Position numbers and translations under genes: made by a program. A stretch of 33,056 nt of DNA. Origin: Streptomyces laculatispora. Its GTDB lineage: Bacteria > Actinomycetota > Actinomycetes > Streptomycetales > Streptomycetaceae. The DNA lies in NCBI RefSeq assembly GCF_017353455.1, contig NZ_JAFMPZ010000549.1:1-33056 (forward strand), given 5' to 3'. Below, piece by piece: positions 15,875 to 22,788 of this stretch. The notes under the pieces were generated by a model. It saw only the letters and a list, made by a program, of their open reading frames with translations. It was not told the origin of the DNA and made no database searches. How positions within the stretch are numbered: the first letter of the stretch is position 1; every line of letters begins with the position of its first letter.

Positions 15875-16312
15875 TCAGGCCGCGTGCCCGTCGATCGCGG
15901 CGGGCATGCTGACCGTGATCTCGTCGCCCAGCCGCTCGAATTCGCGGCGCAGGAAGGGATCGGCGAGCCGCGCCAGGCCGTGGAACCGGATCGTCGCACG
16001 GTAGGTGATGACCGTGGACTCCCCGTCGGCCCGGAAGCTCAGGTCGTCGCGCGAGGTGGCGGTCTTGTTCTCACCCACGAAGACCACGTGGTCGTCCGTC
16101 AGCGTGACCAAGCGGTACCGCAGCTCCGTACGGCGACCGCGGAACTCGGAGACGTTGTGCCACTGCGCGCCTTCGGCGAGGGGGCCGCTGTCGATGCGGT
16201 CGCACTCCCGCGTCCCCGGGTCCCAGTCGACCGCATGGGAGAAGTCCGCCAGGTAGCGCACCACCTCTGCCAAGGGGCGCTGGACGGTGACCTGTCGTTC
16301 GACGTGGACCAC
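15875..16312 (-). CDS. SRPBCC (polyketide cyclase/START-like) family protein
   Basis: A 145-residue single-domain protein of the SRPBCC ligand-binding fold. The marks are HVERQVTVQRPLAEVVRYLADFS at the N-terminus (shown in part), DWDPGTRECDRIDSGP, and a C-terminal helix with PFLRREFERLGDE. Such proteins bind hydrophobic ligands in a deep cavity; some are aromatase/cyclases, but small standalone forms like this are usually of unknown role. The GTG at 16312 is chosen because it begins right at the conserved first strand and has AGAAAG upstream. ATGs at 16368 and 16365 would add 18 poorly conserved residues. Its neighbours give no pathway. Confidence 0.8.
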   Translation of the reverse strand: MVHVERQVTVQRPLAEVVRYLADFSHAVDWDPGTRECDRIDSGPLAEGAQWHNVSEFRGRRTELRYRLVTLTDDHVVFVGENKTATSRDDLSFRADGESTVITYRATIRFHGLARLADPFLRREFERLGDEITVSMPAAIDGHAA

Positions 16313-16837
16313 GGTGACTTCTTTCTGAACGCTCGCCGGAGGCGAGGGGTCGGGGCTGATCATCATGTGGCTACGGGTGCGTCCGCACCGGGCGAACCGC
16401 CCGGTGTGAGGTGGCGGGCCCACGTAGACGGAGCGCGTCGTGGGCGGAAGCCACGTGCTCTCGGGCCGAGCGGTACGGTCGGCGTGGCGCCCCGTACGGC
16501 GCTGTTCCCTCATCTCCGCCTCGTACAGATGGTCGCGGCCCCTGGGCGAGCTCCTCGCGCACCTGGCCTTCGATGCCGGCGCCGAGTGCTCTCACCATCT
16601 TGTCGCTCAGGCCGTCGGGCCGGGTGTGCGCGGTGTCTGGGCCGCCGGGTTCAGGAGTCACCTCGTACCTGTACCCGCTGTCCGCCCTTGGTCGTCGGAG
16701 TTCACCCGGCCCGCGCACGAAGGGAGACGCCGAGAGCCGTGAAGCGGTGGGACCGCCCAGGGACGGGATGACCCGTTCCCCAGGGCGATCCGTGCGACGG
16801 ACGTGGTCCGGTCCACCCGGGGCAGGACCTCAGTCCG
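16313..16837. other. Intergenic stretch with possible frameshifted coding remnant
   Basis: No intact gene is seen. On the minus strand, a frame reading DGLSDKMVRALGAGIEGQVREELA (about 16640-16545, shown in part) has good codon bias. It would continue as RDHLYEAEMREQRR only after a one-base shift at the C-run 16539-16542. That second frame is also the one used by the SRPBCC gene, and it stays open into it. This may be a decayed upstream gene or a single-base error. Nothing else is recognised here. Confidence 0.3.
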
Positions 16838-17251
16838 TCAGTTGTCGGTGTCCTGCTTGTAGTCCTGGGAGCACTGGTCCTTCTCGCTCTGCGAATGGGC
16901 GTGCTGAACGCAGTCGTTGAAGTCCTTGAACTCGTCGGAGTTGAGGATGGACGCGCCGATCGCGATGATCACGATCGACCCGATCAGCCCCAGCGCGCCG
17001 AGTACGGCGCCGACGATCGACAGCGTGCCGTGCGGAGCTCTCCCACCGCGGGCACGGCGGGCCGCGATGATGCCGAGGACGATCGCGACCAGGCCGAGCA
17101 GGATGCCGCCGAGGACGGTCCAGAAGAGCAGTACCGCCACGATGCCGAGAACGAGCGCGGCGATCGCGAGTCCGTTACTCCGCGTCACACTCCCGCTCGA
17201 CTGGGTCTGGTTGTAGTCGCCGGGCGTCTCGGGGTGGTTGGCGAAAGACAC
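16838..17251 (-). CDS. Small DUF4190-type membrane protein
   Basis: A 137-residue protein. A short polar N-terminus (1-25) is followed by two hydrophobic blocks, about residues 28-63 and 75-103, with the pattern NGLAIAALVLGIVAVLLFW and a later GTLSIVGAVLGALGLIG that is typical of DUF4190. A basic loop (RRARGGR) separates them. The C-terminal tail is polar with two cysteines (DCVQHAHSQSEKDQCSQDY), probably outside the membrane and possibly disulfide-bonded. The GTG at 17251 has AGAGGAA upstream. Function unknown; these proteins are common in Streptomyces. It is divergent from the 24-residue peptide gene. Confidence 0.8.
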   Translation of the reverse strand: MSFANHPETPGDYNQTQSSGSVTRSNGLAIAALVLGIVAVLLFWTVLGGILLGLVAIVLGIIAARRARGGRAPHGTLSIVGAVLGALGLIGSIVIIAIGASILNSDEFKDFNDCVQHAHSQSEKDQCSQDYKQDTDN

Positions 17252-17680
17252 GTCATTCCTCTCATGCTGCTTCGGTGCCGCCGGGTTGCGGCCCGTGTCT
17301 TGTGCCCTTCCCTCGGTCCCGAATGCCTGTGTCGTCCGCGTGTTAGCGGTACGTCAGGTTCCGTTTCGCCGTGCTCTCCTGACCGGCTCCGGGGCGCGGG
17401 CAAGGTGCCGGCGGGAGGCGCGTCAGGCGCGCCCCCCGCCGGGGAGGTGAGGGCTGGTTCCAAGAACCCCCACCCGAGGATTCGGGGCAGAGGCGGGAGC
17501 GGATTGGTCGGGGACGACACCGCATCCGGACGATCCCGCCCGGGCATGACGCGCGGGTCTGCCGGTGACCGGTGGTCACGTGGATGAAAAATTCATCGCC
17601 GCACTCGTTAGATCACCGCAACGGGGGCACTCGGAGGCCACGGCACCGATGGGGCCCGTCCGCGACACAAGGAGAGACCC
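17252..17680. promoter_or_regulatory. Divergent intergenic region with hairpin and palindrome
   Basis: It separates the DUF4190-type gene (minus) from the 24-residue gene (plus). A 15-base stem with one mismatch and a 5-base loop lies at 17408-17422 and 17428-17442 and could insulate the two transcripts. A perfect palindrome GATGAA-AAA-TTCATC at 17583-17597 sits about 85 bases before the plus-strand start and could be an operator. No further gene is seen. Confidence 0.4.
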
Positions 17681-17755
17681 GTGTACATAGGCATTGGCAC
17701 CGTCGTACTGATCATCGTCGTCGTCGCTGTCGTCATCATGCTGCGTCGGCGCTGA
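17681..17755 (+). CDS. 24-residue hydrophobic membrane peptide
   Basis: The GTG at 17681 is preceded by AAGGAGAG at ideal distance and opens a 24-codon frame ending TGA. The peptide is a single transmembrane helix (IGIGTVVLIIVVVAVVIML) followed by three arginines, so the C-terminus should stay in the cytoplasm. The strong ribosome site, the clean architecture and the huge hairpin 28 bases after the stop all support a real gene despite its size. The function is unknown; toxin-like or stress-associated membrane peptides have this shape. Confidence 0.65.
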   Translation: MYIGIGTVVLIIVVVAVVIMLRRR

Positions 17756-17782
17756 CTCCGCCGTGGCCTCGGCGCCACCCGA

Positions 17783-17845
17783 CCTCGTGACGCGTCATGG
17801 CCCGCCGGACGAAAGTGTCCGAGCGGGCCATGACACGTCACGAGG
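17783..17845 (+). terminator. Very long near-perfect hairpin
   Basis: Arms of 23 bases (17783-17805 and 17823-17845) pair with one mismatch. A further 5-base inner stem (CGGAC/GTCCG) closes around the loop GAAAGT, with one bulged A at 17822. The total is 28 pairs. It lies after the 24-residue gene and about 120 bases before the hemerythrin gene. It is probably a bidirectional or T-less terminator. Confidence 0.7.
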
Positions 17846-17968
17846 TGTGGTGGTCGGCGCGTGACCGGAGCACGCCTCGACCCCGATCCGCCGTGTTGTC
17901 AACGCGGGGTTCCGCTTCGCGGGGCAGCCGGACAAGCACAGCTCCATTTCGAAGGAAGGACCTGAACC

Positions 17969-18478
17969 GTGGCAGATAACCGGGACGTCGTAGCACTGAT
18001 CCTGAAGGACCACCGGGCCATGGAGGACCTGTTCCACAGGATGCGCAGCGTCGAGGCGGACCGCGCCGCGGCACTGCGGCAATTCTCCGCCCTGCTGATC
18101 GCCCATGGCGAGGCGGAGGAACACGAGGTCTATCCGGCGCTCAAGCGCTTCAAGGACATCGACAGCCACGAGGTCGAGCACGGCACGGAAGAACACGCCG
18201 AGGGCAACGAGGCGCTGCTGGCCCTGCTCGAAGTGAAGGACGTCGGGTCGGACGAGTGGGACGAGAAGCTGGAAGGTCTCGCGCACGCGATCAGCCACCA
18301 CCTGGACGAGGAGGAGCGCACCATCCTCAACGGGGCACGGGAGAACGTCTCCGACGACCGGCGGGCTGAGCTCGGAGCGGCTTTCCTCTCCGCACGGGAG
18401 AAGCACCTGGCGAGTGACTGCGGCAGTACCGAGCAGGTGCGCGCGGTCGTGAAGTCGGCGAGGGGACGGGGACACTGA
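17969..18478 (+). CDS. Hemerythrin HHE-domain protein
   Basis: A 169-residue four-helix hemerythrin-like protein. Candidate iron ligands lie at H15, H46 with E50, H71 to H76, and H110/H111 with E115 (motifs LKDHRAMEDLFHRM, HGEAEEHEVYP, ISHHLDEEE). Such proteins bind a di-iron centre and sense or scavenge oxygen, nitric oxide or peroxide. The last 45 residues are polar and partly helical beyond the core. The GTG at 17969 has GAAGGAAGG upstream. Its position beside a SigB-type stress sigma cluster suggests a stress role (inference). It is convergent with the RsbW-like gene across 430 bases. Confidence 0.9.
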   Translation: MADNRDVVALILKDHRAMEDLFHRMRSVEADRAAALRQFSALLIAHGEAEEHEVYPALKRFKDIDSHEVEHGTEEHAEGNEALLALLEVKDVGSDEWDEKLEGLAHAISHHLDEEERTILNGARENVSDDRRAELGAAFLSAREKHLASDCGSTEQVRAVVKSARGRGH

Positions 18479-18907
18479 CCATCCGCCATCCCCCGGCAGT
18501 CGTCGTCCCGACGGGGCGCACATCCGCCCCGGGCATCAGCACCGTCCCGCCACAGTTCCGCGCCGCTTCGGCCGCGCTGTCCAGTTCAGGGGAGCCGTCG
18601 GTGGTCACCGCGGTGGGGCCGCCGAGCACTCCGTCGGGTTCCGCGACCGCCGGCGGGTGGCCGGCCTGCGTGATCCCGCGTGAGCAGGTCGACCGGCGCT
18701 TGAGCGCGATCAGGCTCTCGCCGCTCCAAAACTCGTTCCGGAACCGGGCGAGCGGCCGCCAGAGCTGAACGGACCGGGTCAGCGACGCCTGTCCGGCGCG
18801 CGGAACAACCCCTTGCGCTATCGCGGCGCCCGCGTTGGCGGACCTGCCGCGTGGGCAGGGCGCGCGCGTGAGGGGGTGGTCACATTCATCAGCTCACGCA
18901 ACGCCGG
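18479..18907. other. Convergent intergenic region, possible VOC-gene relic
   Basis: It lies between the ends of the hemerythrin and ATPase genes. A minus-strand frame is open from about 18860 and contains, near 18600-18510, a stretch (SAAEAARNCGGTVLMPGADVRPVG, shown in part) reminiscent of the LGGTVLMPP segment of VOC-fold proteins. The rest of that frame resembles nothing known and runs into the hemerythrin gene on the other strand. It is at most a relic. No terminator hairpin was identified by eye. Confidence 0.25.
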
Positions 18908-19381
18908 TCACAGCTGCCGGCCCAGTACGTCGCCGCCGGGGTCGTCGGCGAGGGCGATGGACGCCGTGATCTGCTTACCGACCGGCTTCCTTTCCACAGC
19001 GAGGCCCTGGCAGACAGCCATCACGATCTCCAGGCCGTGCTGACCCACCCGGTCCGGATCCGGCGCCAGGGTGACCGGCAGCGTCGTACCGCTGTCCCAG
19101 ACGCGCACGCGAACAGCCCCGTCCTGGATGTCCAGAGTCAGGACGCAGGGTCCGGGCGCGTATTTGCGCGCGTTGGTGACCAGCTCGCTGACCACCAGTT
19201 GCACGGTCCCCATCGCCCTGCCGGACACGGGGAACCCGTGGAGGGCCTGCACGTCCGCCAGGAACGAGCGAGCCAGGTCGCGGGCCTCAGCGATCTGCGA
19301 ACTGTCCTCGAACATCGCGGATACCGAAAGGGGACCGGCGGTCATCGACCGCTGACCACGTTCTCGCGCTGCCTGCCCCAT
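18908..19381 (-). CDS. RsbW/SpoIIAB-like serine kinase-type ATPase
   Basis: A 157-residue protein of the HATPase_c_2 type, the anti-sigma kinase fold. It shows the N-box VVSELVTNARKYA (E66, N70), the G1 box WDSGT (D96, G98) and the G2 box GQHGLEIV (113-120). The family binds a sigma factor or phosphorylates an STAS antagonist. Streptomyces has many such proteins, so pairing must be tested. The ATG at 19381 has GGGGAG five bases upstream. A candidate SigB-type promoter lies just before it. The neighbouring sigma gene, transcribed the same way, ends 129 bases upstream, which makes it the obvious partner. Confidence 0.85.
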   Translation of the reverse strand: MGQAARERGQRSMTAGPLSVSAMFEDSSQIAEARDLARSFLADVQALHGFPVSGRAMGTVQLVVSELVTNARKYAPGPCVLTLDIQDGAVRVRVWDSGTTLPVTLAPDPDRVGQHGLEIVMAVCQGLAVERKPVGKQITASIALADDPGGDVLGRQL

Positions 19382-19424
19382 GAAACTCCCCCGTCTTCAG
19401 AACATCCGTTGCGACCAGTGCCGT

Positions 19425-19449
19425 CTACCCGCGAAATCTCGTCCGACAC
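19425..19449 (-). promoter_or_regulatory. Candidate SigB-type promoter of the RsbW-like gene
   Basis: On the minus strand GTGT (19449-19446), a 15-base spacer and GGGTAG (19430-19425) fit the Streptomyces SigB-type pattern GNNT-N14/16-GGGTAY except at the last base. It lies 44 bases before the ATG. Confidence 0.4.
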
Positions 19450-19509
19450 AGCCCTCTTCGTCCACATGCCCCGGCACGGTCGCACCGGCCCGGTGTCCGA
19501 CCGGTTCGC

Positions 19510-20376
19510 TCAGTCCTGGGCGAGCATGCCGACGCGGAGTTCGCCGATGATGCGGGTGATCATCCGGGAGACATGCATCTGGGAGACGCCCAGGTGAGTG
19601 CCGATCTGAGATTGGGTCATCTCCTGGCCGAAGCGCATCTCGACTATGGAGCGCTCGCGTTCGCCGAGCTGTTCCAGCAGCGGTGCCAGGGTGTGGAGGT
19701 TCTCGAACAGCTGCATGCCGGGGTCGCAGTCACCGGTGATGTCGCCGTAGGTGACGCCTGCGGAGGAGCCGTCACCGTCGCCACCGCCGACAGGCACGTC
19801 GAGGGAGCCGGCGGTGTAGCCGTTCGCGGCGATGAGCCCGTCGATGACCTCCTCTTCGCTGATCTTGAGCTGGGCTGCGAGCTCCGCGACCGTGGCATCG
19901 CGGTCCAGTTCAGTGGCGAGGTCCTCCTTGGTCCTGGCGAGGACGACGCGCAGTTCCTGCAGCCGGCGCGGCACGTGGACGGACCAGGTGGTGTCGCGGA
20001 AGAACCGCTTGATCTCCCCCACGATGTAAGGGATCGCGAAAGTGGTGAACTCGACTTCGCGTGTGAGCTCGAACCGGTCGATGGCTTTGATCAGGCCGAT
20101 GGTCCCGACCTGGACGATGTCTTCCATCTGGCCGTCGCCGCGGTTGCGGTAGCGCTTCGCGGCAAAATGCACCAGCGACAGATTCATCTCGATGAGCGTG
20201 TTGCGCGCGTACTGATACTCGACGGTGCCCTCTTCGAGAACCTGCAACCGGTCGAAGAACAGCTTGCTGAGTTGGCGAGCGTCCTTCGGTGCGACCTTCT
20301 GCGGATCAGCTATCTCCGGAAGAACTGCCGGTACGCCGACTGCTCTTTCGACCGGGGCCTGCACAGATACCGACAT
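19510..20376 (-). CDS. SigB/SigF-family alternative sigma factor
   Basis: A 288-residue sigma factor of the general-stress and sporulation group. Region 2 holds RNTLIEMNLSLVHFAAKRY, MEDIVQVGTIGLIKAIDRF and FTTFAIPYIVGEIKRFFRD (core binding and -10 recognition). Region 3 follows with VPRRLQELR. Region 4 holds LGERERSIVEMRFGQEMTQSQIG and the helix-turn-helix LGVSQMHVSRMI. The ATG at 20376 has AGGGAAAG upstream; an earlier in-frame ATG would add 27 unrelated residues. The group is controlled by partner switching with an anti-sigma kinase and an STAS antagonist, both of which lie close by. Which Streptomyces paralogue (B, F, G, H, I, K, L, M or N) it corresponds to cannot be told here. Confidence 0.93.
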   Translation of the reverse strand: MSVSVQAPVERAVGVPAVLPEIADPQKVAPKDARQLSKLFFDRLQVLEEGTVEYQYARNTLIEMNLSLVHFAAKRYRNRGDGQMEDIVQVGTIGLIKAIDRFELTREVEFTTFAIPYIVGEIKRFFRDTTWSVHVPRRLQELRVVLARTKEDLATELDRDATVAELAAQLKISEEEVIDGLIAANGYTAGSLDVPVGGGDGDGSSAGVTYGDITGDCDPGMQLFENLHTLAPLLEQLGERERSIVEMRFGQEMTQSQIGTHLGVSQMHVSRMITRIIGELRVGMLAQD

Positions 20377-20850
20377 GATGATTCTTTCCCTCCACCGGAT
20401 TGCCCTTTCGGGCTTCGCACGCGCAGACGCTCCTGTACCCGCGAACATGAGGTACACACCCGTGAGACAGCGGGAAGAAAACCTGCTGCTCGGCCCACGC
20501 TCAGCCGGCGTGTGCCGTGGGGCCCCGTTCTCGCGGTGCTGAATACCCTGTTTCGACGGCAGATTCGTTGCGGTGATGCGTTCGGAGGCGGGCCCGTCAG
20601 GGGCTGAAAGCTCAAGCGCCCAGAGCCCGGTGAGCCGGTGTGACCAAGGCCTGCTGTGAGTTCACCCACGTGGCGTGCCCTGAATCCGCGGGCTTGCTTC
20701 CCGGCAGCCGCGCAGTTTTCTCCCCGGCTGTGCCCGTATTCCTGCCTCCGCGAAACCGCTTCTGCAGGTGCGGTGTTATCGGTTCCAGGACATGTGTGCG
20801 GGGCCCGGCAGATTCTGCCGGGCCCCGCAAGAAAGTTGGGTGTGCGCGTT
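20377..20850. promoter_or_regulatory. Sigma-gene upstream region with SigB-type promoter
   Basis: On the minus strand GGTTTT (20483-20478), 16 bases and GGGTGT (20461-20456) match the GNNT-N14/16-GGGTAC/T pattern of SigB-type promoters. A second, looser candidate with GGGTAC at 20440-20435 follows. Both lie 60 to 110 bases before the sigma start, suggesting autoregulation. The rest, up to the hairpin at 20797, holds nothing I recognise. Confidence 0.45.
20797..20829 (-). terminator. Perfect 15-bp hairpin terminator
   Basis: Arms of 15 bases at 20797-20811 and 20815-20829 pair perfectly around a 3-base loop. It begins 21 bases after the stop of the small membrane protein gene. No long T-run follows. 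Confidence 0.75.
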
Positions 20851-21021
20851 TTACCAGCGGTACCAGCGGCCGCGCTTGCCGCCGTGGCCGGCGGGGCGGA
20901 TGAAGAAGCCGAGGAGCCACACGACCAGGACGATGACGGCGATCCACCACAATGCCTTGAGAGCGAAACCGGCACCGAAGAGGATCAGGGCGAGGAGGAG
21001 AACCAGAATGATGGGAAGCAT
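20851..21021 (-). CDS. Small two-helix hydrophobic membrane protein
   Basis: A 56-residue protein starting MLPIILVLLLALILFGAGF. Two hydrophobic segments (about 2-20 and 23-44) are followed by a basic, glycine and tryptophan-rich tail (RPAGHGGKRGRWYRW). The ATG at 21021 is preferred over an upstream in-frame start, because the extra 44 residues are not protein-like. AGG lies upstream, and an AT-rich block containing TATAAAA at about 21075-21085 may be its promoter. Similar short hydrophobic proteins are widespread in Streptomyces and are often stress-induced. Its place between the antagonist and sigma genes hints at the same regulon. A strong terminator follows. Confidence 0.75.
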   Translation of the reverse strand: MLPIILVLLLALILFGAGFALKALWWIAVIVLVVWLLGFFIRPAGHGGKRGRWYRW

Positions 21022-21166
21022 GGTCAACCTGGTGCCCCACGTCCTCGCATTCACACCTCTCACTTTTAGATGGCTTTTATATCGAGGCGGAAGCGGGGCC
21101 GTGATTGCAGGACAGGCGCCGTGGGTGTCCCCGGAGGGCGGGGCGGCGGACAAGGTGGCGTGCCGG

Positions 21167-21526
21167 TCAGCCGGCGGCCGGCGGCGTCCAGGCTGCTGCG
21201 GCCTCCTGGACGGTGGGATACGTGGGGAAGACCTGCTCCAGGCCGACGATGCTGAAGATCCTGCGAACGCGGTCGGGGACGGCGATCAGGGCGATGGTGG
21301 CGCGTGCGGCCAGGGCGTGGTTGCGGGCCGCGAGCAGGACGGTGATGCCACTGGAGTCGCAGAAGGTGAGGCCGCCCAGATCGACCAGGAGCCGCTGGCC
21401 CGTGACGAGAGAGAGACCGGGCAGGAGATCGCGGACCTCGGGGGCGCTGTGATGGTCGAGCTCCCCGGCCATCGTCATGACAGGGCCGCAGGGCAGGGCT
21501 CGCGTGTGGACGTTCAACTGGGTCAC
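21167..21526 (-). CDS. STAS-domain anti-sigma factor antagonist (RsbV-like)
   Basis: A 119-residue single STAS domain. The phospho-acceptor motif LTFCDSSGITVLL (around residues 53-65) contains the serine pair S58/S59 that anti-sigma kinases modify. GELDHHSAPEVRDLL matches the first conserved helix. In partner switching, the unphosphorylated form binds the anti-sigma kinase and frees sigma. The GTG at 21526 overlaps the stop of the PP2C phosphatase gene by four bases, so antagonist and phosphatase are made together. The phosphatase is therefore the probable enzyme that reactivates this antagonist, and the RsbW-like protein at 18908 is the likely kinase (inference). Confidence 0.9.
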   Translation of the reverse strand: MTQLNVHTRALPCGPVMTMAGELDHHSAPEVRDLLPGLSLVTGQRLLVDLGGLTFCDSSGITVLLAARNHALAARATIALIAVPDRVRRIFSIVGLEQVFPTYPTVQEAAAAWTPPAAG

Positions 21527-22788
21527 GGGTGCTCTTCACGGTCGGGGCGGGGCACGCTGACGGCCAGGACGGCGGTGTCGTCGTCCACCCCGGGCCCGAG
21601 TGCGTCGAGGAGATCGCGGATCGCCGCGATGGTGCGCTCGGCGGTGGCGGGAGCCAGGGCGCGGCCGAAGTCGAGGAGGGCCTCGTCTCCGTAGCGGTCG
21701 CCGGGAGCGGCGGTCTGGGCTTCGGTGAGTCCGTCGGTGTGGAGCAGCAGGGTGTCGCCCGGGCCGAGGTGGAAGCTGGTGGTGGCGATGTGGGCGTCCG
21801 GCAGCACGCCGATGAGCTGACCGCCGGGTGTGGGCAGGTAGTCGGCGGTTCCGTCGGCACGGAGCAGCAGGGCCGGGGGGTGTCCGCCGCTGGCCAGGGT
21901 GATCAGGAACCCCTTCTGGTCACTGTCAGGGGTGAGCAGGCCGTAAACAGCGGTGCAGAACCGCGGGTCTTGGCCGTTGTACTCGTGGTTCAGGACAGTG
22001 TTGAGGTTGCCGAGCACGGCGGCCGGGTCGGGATCGTAGACAGCCGCCGCGCGCAGGGTGTAGCGGGCCAGAGAAGTGATGGCTGCGGCGGAGGCCCCCT
22101 TCCCGCACACGTCACCCAGGAACATGCCCCAGGCGCCGTTGCCGAGGGGGAAGAGATCGTAGAAGTCGCCGCCGACCTCGTCGATGGAGGCGATGTGGTA
22201 GTACGCGGCCACGTCCAGTCCGGGGACGCCGGCCAGGGCAGGCGGCAGCAGTGTGGCCTGGAGCGTGGTGGCCAACTGGCGGAGGCGCACTCGTTCGCGC
22301 TCGGACTCTTTGCGGGCGCGCAGCAGTTCCTCTTCGTAGGCGCGACGGTCGCGGGCGTCGAAGAGCGTGGTACGGATCAGCAACGGCTGTCCGTCGCTGC
22401 CGGTCTTGACCGTCGAGGTCACCAGCACCGGCAGCCGGCTGCCGTCGGCTGCCTTGAGTTCCAGGGCGATGCCGCTGATCTCACCCTGCATGCGCAGCAG
22501 CGGTGCGAAGTGCGTCTCGTGGTACAGGCGGCCGCCGACGGTGAGCAGGTCGGAGAAGCGCTTGATGCCCACGAGGTCGCCGCGCTCATACCCGAGCCAG
22601 GCCAGGAGCGTGTGGTTGACCTTCGCGATCTTCCCGTCCAGGAGCGTGGAGAGGTAGCCGCACGGAGCGTTCTCGTACAAGTCCTCGGCGCTGTCCTCCA
22701 ACAACGCCGAGAACAGCACGGCGTCCTCGCCGGCTGGGTCGTCGGAGACCGCTTCGTTGTCCCGGCCGTCACCGGTGCGGCACATCAT
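21523..22788 (-). CDS. rsbP: PAS-PP2C phosphatase, RsbP-like
   Basis: A 421-residue protein close to B. subtilis RsbP in length and layout. A PAS domain spans about residues 33-150 (ENAPCGYLSTLLDGKIAKVN, LGYERGDLVG). A charged coiled coil of about 150-175 follows, then a SpoIIE/PP2C domain of about 185-415. The metal-binding motifs are VGGDFYD (205-211), GDVCGKG (225-231), LLHTDGLTEA and VDDDTAVLAV. RsbP dephosphorylates the STAS antagonist when energy is low, gated by its PAS domain and RsbQ. Its ATG overlaps the stop of the RsbQ-like gene, and its own stop overlaps the STAS start. PAS-PP2C proteins are common in Streptomyces; the hydrolase neighbour is what supports the RsbP assignment. Confidence 0.85.
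   Translation of the reverse strand: MMCRTGDGRDNEAVSDDPAGEDAVLFSALLEDSAEDLYENAPCGYLSTLLDGKIAKVNHTLLAWLGYERGDLVGIKRFSDLLTVGGRLYHETHFAPLLRMQGEISGIALELKAADGSRLPVLVTSTVKTGSDGQPLLIRTTLFDARDRRAYEEELLRARKESERERVRLRQLATTLQATLLPPALAGVPGLDVAAYYHIASIDEVGGDFYDLFPLGNGAWGMFLGDVCGKGASAAAITSLARYTLRAAAVYDPDPAAVLGNLNTVLNHEYNGQDPRFCTAVYGLLTPDSDQKGFLITLASGGHPPALLLRADGTADYLPTPGGQLIGVLPDAHIATTSFHLGPGDTLLLHTDGLTEAQTAAPGDRYGDEALLDFGRALAPATAERTIAAIRDLLDALGPGVDDDTAVLAVSVPRPDREEHP

Noticed and set aside
17783-17845. Long inverted repeat considered as transposon or miniature-element ends
   Set aside because: The arms are almost contiguous, no transposase frame lies nearby, and no flanking target duplication is visible.
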